A stretch of DNA of 64,000 nucleotides. Source: Micromonospora sp. NBC_01740 (GTDB taxonomy: Bacteria; Actinomycetota; Actinomycetes; Mycobacteriales; Micromonosporaceae). Position 1 is the first letter of the stretch. Every line of letters begins with the position of its first letter. The notes under the pieces were generated by a model. That model saw nothing but the letters and a program-made list of their open reading frames with translations, was not told the origin of the DNA and ran no database searches. The DNA lies in assembly GCF_035920365.1 (NCBI RefSeq), contig NZ_CP109150.1, positions 124,001-188,000 on the forward strand, given 5' to 3'. Positions 58,034 through 64,000 of the stretch are shown here, piece after piece. Both the position numbers and the translations under genes were made by a program.

Positions 58034-60594
58034 CAGGCGTCCCTCTCAGTCGCGGTCCTGGGTTCGGTGTCCACCGGCTGCTCGGCCGGCGTCGGGTTCG
58101 GGTCCGCACTCGGCGGGTCGGCCGGCGTCGGGCTCGGGTCTGCACGAGGCGGGTCCGGCCGGTCGGTGGCGGGCGCGGCCTGTCGCGGGGTCGTCCCGGT
58201 GGCCGCCGCGCGGCCACGGGCGGTGCCGGCCTGGAGGGCGGACATGATCCGCCGTGCCTCCTCCGGGCTGCGCGGGGCGGGACTGGCGATCACCGGCTGC
58301 CGCAGCGTCGGGCCGTCCAGCGCGGACCGCCGCCCCGACGCGTCCCCGGCGGAGGAGTGCTCCCCGGTCGTGTCCGGGTGCCGGGGCCGGACCGCCGGAG
58401 GCCGGCGGCGTACCCGACGGGGCAGCCCGTCGATCTCCCCGACGGCCTCGACCGGGGCGGGACCGCCGGTATCCGCCCCACCCGGGGCCGAACCGGGGGC
58501 CGCGCCGGCCGGGGCCGGCCGCGCGGGGCCCGTGCCGGCGTGGGCGGAGCGGGAGGCGGCCGGAGCCCCGGTGGAGGGTGCCGTGGCGGGCCCGGTGGAG
58601 CGGGCCGGGCGGGGCAGCGTGCCCAGCCGGCTCGCCCGGGCGAGCCGCCGCTCCTCCGACGTCGAGGCGGGCCGGGGCGCCACCGGCGGGCCGCCGGTCG
58701 GGGGCAGGGAGGGCTCGTCGGTGACCAGGTCGGCGGGGATGAGCACCACAGCGGTCAGCCCGCCGCCGTCGGACGGGCGCAGCCGCACCCGGACCCCGTG
58801 CCGGGCGGCGAGGCGGGCCACCACGAAGTGTCCGAGGCGGGCGGTCTCGGAGGGCTCGAAGTCGGGCGAGCGGGCCAGCCGCCGGTTCGTGTCCTCCAGC
58901 GCGGCGGCGGACATGCCCAGGCCCCGGTCGGTGACCTCCACCGCGTAGCCGTTCGCCACGTGCTGCCCCGAGACCTCGACCCGGGTCTTCGGCGGCGAGA
59001 ACGCGGTGGCGTTCTCGATCAGCTCGGCGAGCAGGTGGATCACGTCGCCGACGGCCCGCCCCAGCACGCCGGCGGGTGCCACGGTGGTGATGTCGACCCG
59101 GTCGTACGACTCGACCTCGGAGATCGCGCCCCGGACCAGGTCGACCGTCGCGACCGGGTTGCGCCAGCCGCGCCCGGGGGCCGCGCCGGCCAGGATGACC
59201 AGGTCCTCGGCGTGCCGCCGCAGCCGGGTGGCGAGGTGGTCGACGCGGAACAGCTCCGCCAGCTCGTCCGGGTCCTCGGTGTGCCGCTCCATCCGGTCGA
59301 GCAGCGCGAGCTGCCGGTGCACCAGCCCCTGGCTGCGCCGGGCGATGTTGAGGAACACCTCGTTGAGGCCCCGGCGCAGGGTCACCTCGTCGACGGCCGA
59401 CTGCACGGCGGTGCGCTGCACCGCGGTGAACGCCCGCGCCACCTGGCCGATCTCGTCGCCGCCGTACTCCAGCGGGGGCGCCTCTCGGGCGACGTCGACC
59501 TGCTCGCCCCGGCGCAGCCGGGCCACCACGTCGGGCAGCCGGTGCTCGGCCGTCTCCAGCGCAGCCGTGCGTACGCCGGAGAGCCGGTGCGCGAGACTGC
59601 GGCCGACCCGCAGCGACACGAGGACCGAGACCACGACGGCGGCCAGGCCCAGCAGCCCGGCGGCGCCGAGGCGGACCAGGATGCGCACGGCCGACGGCAC
59701 CGACCGCTCGGCGAGCCCGTCGGCCTGCGCCAGCTCGAACTCCCGCAGTGCCTGCTGCACCGCCTGGTAGTTCTCCTGCCAGGCCCTCGGGTCCACGGTC
59801 GGCCGGGTGGCGGAGCCGGCGCCCACCAGCTCGTCCTGCATCGCCCGCAGCCGGCCGAAGGTCGCCCCCTCGGTCAGCCGTTGGAACGCGGCGCGCTCGG
59901 CGTCCGGCAGGTCGGCGATCGCCGTCTCGGCGAGGAACCGCTGGTTGCCGACGGTCTGCACCAGCTGGAGGTGCTCGCCGTCGGCGAACCGGCCGGCGGT
60001 GAACGCCCCGGCGAGCAGGGCGTCGGTCTGCCCGAGCAGCTCCCGGGACCGGCCGAGCCCGGTGACGGCCAGGGCCTGCCGGTTGAGGTCCCGGTCGGGC
60101 AGGTTGGCCATCGCCGAGAACGCCTGGAAGGCCGAATTGATCATTCCGCTGTAGAGCCCGACCGCGCCGGCCCGGTCCACCGCCCGCCGGTCGATGAACC
60201 CCCGCCCGGCGGGCAGCGCGTCCAGCGCGGTGACCAGCTGGTCGAGCCGGGCGTCGAGGATGTCGTCGGCGGCGTCGCGCAACTCCTCCCCGCCGACCCG
60301 CCGGCGCAGCTCCGCGATCGCCCGGTCGGTCCGCTGCCGCTGCTCGGCGAGCCCCGGCGCGTCGCTCTCGCCCGCCAACTGCACCACCGAGAGCCGGCGT
60401 TCCCGTTGCAGCTCGGCCACCACCGTCTCGCCGGGACGGCCGAGGTCGTAGAGGAGCGTCCGGGCGGCGAGCAGGTCGAGGGCGGGCCCGAAGGTGAGCG
60501 TGGTGGCGAAGATCCAGAGTGCCAGCAGCGCGGTCACCGGCACGACGACCAATGCGGTCAGCTTCGAGCGGATCGGCCAGTCGCGGGTGTTCAA
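58033..60594 (-). CDS. Nitrate/nitrite-sensing-type sensor kinase of the conservon (CvnA-like)
   Basis: 853 aa. A membrane segment near residues 12-32 and another near 305-330 flank an extracytoplasmic NIT-like domain (residues about 40-300, 'VVAELQRERRLSVVQLAGESDAPGLAEQRQRTDRAIAEL'). Then HAMP-like sequence, a helical segment 'LNIARRSQGLVHRQLALLDRMERHTEDPDEL', and a HATPase domain with N-box 'LLAELIENATAFSPP', G1 'DRGLGM' and G2 'LGHFVVARLAARHGVRV'. The phospho-acceptor His is not in the classical place. A long Pro/Ala/Thr-rich disordered tail (about 240 residues) follows. It senses a signal and passes it to the coupled roadblock and GTPase. Confidence 0.88.
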   Translation of the reverse strand: MNTRDWPIRSKLTALVVVPVTALLALWIFATTLTFGPALDLLAARTLLYDLGRPGETVVAELQRERRLSVVQLAGESDAPGLAEQRQRTDRAIAELRRRVGGEELRDAADDILDARLDQLVTALDALPAGRGFIDRRAVDRAGAVGLYSGMINSAFQAFSAMANLPDRDLNRQALAVTGLGRSRELLGQTDALLAGAFTAGRFADGEHLQLVQTVGNQRFLAETAIADLPDAERAAFQRLTEGATFGRLRAMQDELVGAGSATRPTVDPRAWQENYQAVQQALREFELAQADGLAERSVPSAVRILVRLGAAGLLGLAAVVVSVLVSLRVGRSLAHRLSGVRTAALETAEHRLPDVVARLRRGEQVDVAREAPPLEYGGDEIGQVARAFTAVQRTAVQSAVDEVTLRRGLNEVFLNIARRSQGLVHRQLALLDRMERHTEDPDELAELFRVDHLATRLRRHAEDLVILAGAAPGRGWRNPVATVDLVRGAISEVESYDRVDITTVAPAGVLGRAVGDVIHLLAELIENATAFSPPKTRVEVSGQHVANGYAVEVTDRGLGMSAAALEDTNRRLARSPDFEPSETARLGHFVVARLAARHGVRVRLRPSDGGGLTAVVLIPADLVTDEPSLPPTGGPPVAPRPASTSEERRLARASRLGTLPRPARSTGPATAPSTGAPAASRSAHAGTGPARPAPAGAAPGSAPGGADTGGPAPVEAVGEIDGLPRRVRRRPPAVRPRHPDTTGEHSSAGDASGRRSALDGPTLRQPVIASPAPRSPEEARRIMSALQAGTARGRAAATGTTPRQAAPATDRPDPPRADPSPTPADPPSADPNPTPAEQPVDTEPRTATERDA

Positions 60595-60778
60595 TCAGAC
60601 CTCGCCCGAAAGGTGTGGCTGCGGGGGCGCCGGCGCCGGCCGGGCAGCGTCGCGGTCGGACTGTTCCGGCCCGCGGTGCCGGGCAGGTCCGGCTGACGCC
60701 TTGGGCAGGATACGTAATCCTCGCCCGATGCACTACCGTCCGTCGCGCCGGGCCTACCGGACGAACGTCCATGATCGA

Positions 60779-60811
60779 CGAACGCCCCGCCGGGGGCCGG
60801 CGGGGCGTTCG
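60779..60811. terminator. Strong terminator after the catalase gene
   Basis: Perfect 15-bp arms, 60779-60793 and 60797-60811. The three-base loop is too tight, so the top of the stem probably opens. It lies 14 bases past the catalase stop on the minus strand. The other 190 bases up to the conservon show no further feature. Confidence 0.85.
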
Positions 60812-60824
60812 TGGGTGGTACGGA

Positions 60825-62315
60825 TCAGGCGTCGACGGAGATGCCGAGGCCCTCGGCGACCCGGCGGCCGTAGTCGGCGTCGCACTGGCTGAAGTGCCAG
60901 ACCATCTTCTCCTGGATGTGCTTGTCGCACTGGGCCAGCAGGGTGGTGAGGTTGAGGATCAGGTCGTCCCGCTCCCAGTCGGCCATCTCGCGGTAGCGCC
61001 GGCCGGCCTGGGAGTAGTTGTTCTGCCGCTCGATCGGGGCCTTCATCACCTGGCCCGAGACGAACGGACGGTACTCCCGGTAGGACTCGTCGGCCTCCCG
61101 GAGACCGGCGACCGAGGACGGCTCGAAGTTGATGTGCGGGTTGGCACCACGGTCGTCCACCCCGTACGACATCTGGCCGCCGGTCTGGTTGGTGCTGACC
61201 CGCACGTCCTCGCGCGGCCGGTTGACCGGCAGCTGGAGGTAGTTCGGGCCGACCCGGTAACGCTGGGTGTCCGAGTAGGAGAACGTCCGGCCGATCAGCA
61301 TCTTGTCGTCGGAGAAGTCGATGCCGTCGACCAGCACGCCGGTGCCGAAGGCGATCTGCTCGTTCTCGTTGTGGTGGTCGGTGATGTTGCGGTTGAGCGT
61401 CATCATGCCGACCGGCAGGTAGGGGAAGTCCTCCGCCGGCCAGATCTTGGTGTCGTCGAGCGGGTCGAAGTCCAGCTCCGGGTGCTCGTCGTCGCTCATC
61501 ACCTGGACGTTGAGCTCCCACTTCGGGTGGTCGCCGCGCTCGATCGCCTCGTAGAGGTCCTTCGAGGCGTGACCCAGCTCGGTGGCCTGGATGGCGTCAG
61601 CCTCGGCCTGGGTGAGGTTGTGCTCGCCCTGCTGGGACAGCCAGTGGAACTTGACCAGCACGCCCTCGCCCTCGGCGTTGACGAGGCGGTAGGTGTTCAC
61701 CCCGGAGCCGCGCATCGTCCGGTAGTTCTTCGGGATGCCGTACGGGGAGAAGAGCCAGGTCAGCATGTGCATCGACTCGGGCGTGTTCGACATGAAGTCG
61801 AAGATCCGGTTCGGCTCCTGACGGAAGGTGACCGGGTCCGGCTTCAGCGCGTGGATCACGTCCGGGAACTTGATCGCGTCGCGGATGAAGAAGACCTGGA
61901 GGTTGTTGCCCACCATGTCCCAGTTGCCGTCCTCGGTGCGGAACTTCACGGCGAAGCCGCGCGGGTCGCGCGCCGCCTCGGAGGAGTCCCGGCCGCCGAT
62001 GACGGTGGAGAAGCGGATGGTGACCGGGGTCTTCTTGCCCCTGGTCTGGAACAGCTTGGCCCGGGTGTACGTCGACGCCGGCTGGTCGCCGATCGTCCCG
62101 TACGCCTCGAACTCGCCGTGCGCGACGAAGCCGCGGGCGTGCACCACCCGCTCCGGGATGCGCTCCCGGTCGAAGTGGCTGATCTTCTCCAGGAAGTGGT
62201 AGTTCTCCAGCGTCGCCGGGCCGCGCGAACCGACCGTCCGCTGCTGCTGGTTGTTGTGCACGGGGTGACCCTGACGGGTGGTGAGGATCGGCCTGTTGGC
62301 CTGCGGGTCGCTCAT
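60825..62315 (-). CDS. katA: Monofunctional heme catalase
   Basis: 496 aa, small-subunit catalase size. Heme-pocket residues: distal His in '[18 protein letters not shown]', Asn in '[24 protein letters not shown]' and proximal Tyr in '[20 protein letters not shown]'. Opening sequence '[42 protein letters not shown]' is that of clade-3-type enzymes. It dismutates hydrogen peroxide in the cytosol. No FurA/CatR gene is adjacent in the visible part. Confidence 0.96.
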   Translation of the reverse strand: MSDPQANRPILTTRQGHPVHNNQQQRTVGSRGPATLENYHFLEKISHFDRERIPERVVHARGFVAHGEFEAYGTIGDQPASTYTRAKLFQTRGKKTPVTIRFSTVIGGRDSSEAARDPRGFAVKFRTEDGNWDMVGNNLQVFFIRDAIKFPDVIHALKPDPVTFRQEPNRIFDFMSNTPESMHMLTWLFSPYGIPKNYRTMRGSGVNTYRLVNAEGEGVLVKFHWLSQQGEHNLTQAEADAIQATELGHASKDLYEAIERGDHPKWELNVQVMSDDEHPELDFDPLDDTKIWPAEDFPYLPVGMMTLNRNITDHHNENEQIAFGTGVLVDGIDFSDDKMLIGRTFSYSDTQRYRVGPNYLQLPVNRPREDVRVSTNQTGGQMSYGVDDRGANPHINFEPSSVAGLREADESYREYRPFVSGQVMKAPIERQNNYSQAGRRYREMADWERDDLILNLTTLLAQCDKHIQEKMVWHFSQCDADYGRRVAEGLGISVDA

Positions 62316-62605
62316 GGCTCTCCTCCGGTGGTCGTGGTCGTCCCGCCCAGCTCGTACCGGGCCGGTCCGCCGGCCGGGGCGAACCGGCGCAGCAGGATCC
62401 GACCGGCATCACCCCACCCAAGCGCGTTTTCTGGAACGAGTCAAGTTTTGGCGGCCGGTCACGCTGTGTGACTCGTCATGCCGCGGCGGGGAATCAGCGG
62501 GGGTCGGGTCCGCCGGGCAGCGGGGTCGGGTTCGTCAGGAAAGTGCACCGGAACGGGATTGGCGGGCAGTGAGCGGAGGGAATACCACCTGACGAAGGAG
62601 GAGCC
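62316..62605. other. 290-bp divergent region at the catalase promoter
   Basis: Holds the control region of katA and of the membrane protein at 62606. A TTGACT-like hexamer is visible on the minus strand near 62429-62434, in the less GC-rich patch around 62420-62450. I did not find a palindrome that I would defend as a peroxide-regulator site. Confidence 0.4.
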
Positions 62606-63199
62606 ATGTCGCCCACGCAGATAGTCGTCATCGTTCTCGTCGTGCTGGTGATCGCGGCCGTAGCCGTGGCCGCCCGGTCGTACGCCCGCCGCCGCGCGCT
62701 GCGGTCGCGGTTCGGTCCCGAGTACGACCGTGCCGTCGCCGAGCAGGACAGCCGGACCGCCGCCGAGCGGGAACTGCGGGAGCGGGAGCGCCGCCACGCG
62801 GAGCTCACGCTGACCCCCCTCGCCCCCGAGTCCCGGGCCCGGTACTCCGCCGCGTGGGAGGAGCTCCAGGTCCGCTTCGTCGACTCCCCCGCCGAGACCG
62901 TGGGTGAGGCGGACGAACTGGTCACCCGGCTCATCGCGGAACGTGGCTACCCCACCGGCGAGTTCTCCGACCAGATCGCCCACCTCTCCGTCGAACACGC
63001 CCGCACGCTGGGCCACTACCGCGACGCCCACGACATCCACCTGCGCAACTCCCGGGGCGAGGCGAGCACGGAGGAACTCCGCCAGGCCGTCGTCCACTAC
63101 CGCGCCCTCTTCGCAGACCTGCTCGGCGAGGAGCCGGTCGGAGCCCGACCGTCCGAGCAGCACGACCCGGACAGCCAGCACGACGTCACGAGCCGCTAG
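62606..63199 (+). CDS. Single-pass membrane protein with W-x-x-x-Q-x-x-FVD domain
   Basis: 197 aa, ATG at 62606 with an AAGGAGGAG site. One N-terminal membrane helix (QIVVIVLVVLVIAAVAVAA), then a highly charged helical region. The core 'YSAAWEELQVRFVDSPAETVGEADELVTRLIAERGYP' is an 'xxWxxxQxxFVDxPxxxVxxADxLV' motif that I associate with an actinobacterial stress-related helical domain. A disordered tail follows. Function unknown; the next gene probably encodes a related partner. Confidence 0.75.
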   Translation: MSPTQIVVIVLVVLVIAAVAVAARSYARRRALRSRFGPEYDRAVAEQDSRTAAERELRERERRHAELTLTPLAPESRARYSAAWEELQVRFVDSPAETVGEADELVTRLIAERGYPTGEFSDQIAHLSVEHARTLGHYRDAHDIHLRNSRGEASTEELRQAVVHYRALFADLLGEEPVGARPSEQHDPDSQHDVTSR

Positions 63200-63209
63200 G
63201 AGGATGACC

Positions 63210-64000
63210 ATGCGCCAGGAAGAGCAGCGGGTGGGCAACGAGCACCCCGAGGCCGTCCGCTCCGAGCCGGTGCCGGTGCCGCCTCCGGGCGACCGGTCCG
63301 GCCGGGCCGACGTACCCGAGGACGTCCTCGACGACCGGGGCACCTTCGACGATCCGGCGGTCGCCGACCGCGACCGGACCGGCCGCAACCGGACCGGCCG
63401 CGACGACGACGAGCCGTCGCGCGACCGGGACGCCGGCCGGGCCCGGCCGGACGACCGGGACGCCGACCGCGACCGGGGCGGGTTCCACGAGCCGGGGCCG
63501 GTGCCGACCGCCTTCGGGGCCACCAGCGTCGGCGGCGCGGTCGCCGCGTCCGCCCTGGCCAGCCCCCTGCCGGAGGACGAGCCCGACCCGCGTACGGAGT
63601 CGACCGCGCGCCCGGGCGACGGTGCCGTGGGCGGCCCCCGGGAGGGCCGCCGGGCGGACCCGACCGCCGAGTTCCACCGTTCCGTCGGGCTCGGCGACGA
63701 CCGTTCCGACGACCGGCAGGACCGCCGGGACGGCGCCGAGGTGCTGCCGCCGGACGCCGCAGACGGCCGTCCCGAGCGCCGGGCCGACGTCACCGGGTGG
63801 GCCGGCGACCCGGAGGGCGGCGCGGCCGGGGCTGCCGGGTACGGCAGCGCCACGCCCACGATGGTCGACCCGGACGCCGAGCACGCGCCGGCCGGGCGGG
63901 CGGCCACCGGGGAACTGGGGGTCGCCGGCACCGACCGGCCGGCGGGCGCGACCGTGGCCGCCGAACCGGCCAGCCTCTTCGACCCGGCGACGGCGCAGGG
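63210..64000 (+). CDS. Large disordered acidic protein, 3' end outside the window
   Basis: ATG at 63210, 6 bases after AGGAGG and 11 bases past the previous stop; the frame stays open to the edge (more than 263 codons). The visible part is extremely Asp/Arg/Gly/Pro-rich, with RD-type low-complexity segments ('DRDRTGRNRTGRDDDEPSRDRDAGR', 'DDRDADRDRG'), no membrane segment and no fold. Its tail (beyond the window) would be expected to carry the same FVD-type domain as its neighbour, since that arrangement occurs in actinobacteria; this is a guess. Function unknown. Confidence 0.65.
   Translation, partial: MRQEEQRVGNEHPEAVRSEPVPVPPPGDRSGRADVPEDVLDDRGTFDDPAVADRDRTGRNRTGRDDDEPSRDRDAGRARPDDRDADRDRGGFHEPGPVPTAFGATSVGGAVAASALASPLPEDEPDPRTESTARPGDGAVGGPREGRRADPTAEFHRSVGLGDDRSDDRQDRRDGAEVLPPDAADGRPERRADVTGWAGDPEGGAAGAAGYGSATPTMVDPDAEHAPAGRAATGELGVAGTDRPAGATVAAEPASLFDPATAQ

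Overview
The window is very GC-rich and gene-dense, with many GTG starts and many overlapping stop/start pairs. Its contents are typical of a filamentous actinomycete: a group-2 sigma factor, a four-gene conservon, a PPOX/F420-type flavin enzyme, sugar ABC importers with no dedicated ATPase gene, and a GPGG-type small membrane protein. Everything seen fits Micromonosporaceae, most likely Micromonospora or a close relative. The genus is an inference from protein families, not an alignment. I see no rRNA, tRNA, CRISPR array, insertion sequence, prophage or natural-product cluster; the region reads as ordinary chromosome.

Layout. 1-3.5 kb: end of a sortase-anchored surface protein with near-identical DUF11-type repeats, then two small secreted or anchored proteins. 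3.7-6.7 kb: a coupled signalling operon (histidine kinase, kinase-like protein without a visible phospho-acceptor, LuxR-type regulator). 6.8-9.9 kb: hypothetical protein, GlxA-type regulator with an isochorismatase-like hydrolase, PlsC acyltransferase. 10-14.4 kb: glycogen debranching enzyme with an SCP2-like partner, DUF3592-like protein, CBS protein, PPOX enzyme. 14.5-20.7 kb: aspartate-semialdehyde dehydrogenase, an M16 peptidase pair, a catalase-like protein, a PhoX-like protein. 20.76-22.1 kb: DAHP synthase preceded by a Tyr/Trp/Phe leader peptide and an intrinsic terminator, which I take to be an aromatic-amino-acid attenuator. 22.3-27.2 kb: small proteins, a DUF3817 membrane protein and a NlpC/P60 hydrolase. 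27.2-33.5 kb: sigma factor, murR-murQ, a TMP-kinase-like protein, and an operon of nucleotidyltransferase-like, BON-like, phosphoesterase and small membrane proteins. 33.6-35.1 kb: TspO and an M23 peptidase.

35.2-48.2 kb is carbohydrate territory. A LacI-type operator precedes a binding protein, two permeases, a LacI regulator and a GH13 alpha-glucosidase that appears to start at CTG. An MFS transporter and an AAA ATPase follow, then xylB-xylA diverging from a ROK repressor (xylR) across a compact promoter/operator. 48.3-53.4 kb holds two SpoIIE-type phosphatases, a MarR-like regulator and a polyprenyl-phosphate sugar transferase. 53.6-56.5 kb holds a VWA plus binding-domain protein and a lactonase. 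56.6-60.6 kb is a complete conservon (sensor kinase, roadblock, DUF742, GTPase). The end carries a catalase, a membrane protein and a disordered acidic protein cut by the window edge.

Biological thread: sugar capture (alpha-glucosides, xylose, glycogen), cell-wall recycling and remodelling (MurQ, NlpC/P60, M23), and layered regulation. The most informative non-coding signals are the aromatic attenuator (20758-20927), the xyl divergent control region (46935-46978), candidate LacI and MurR operators, several apparently leaderless starts, and perfect bidirectional terminators between convergent genes.
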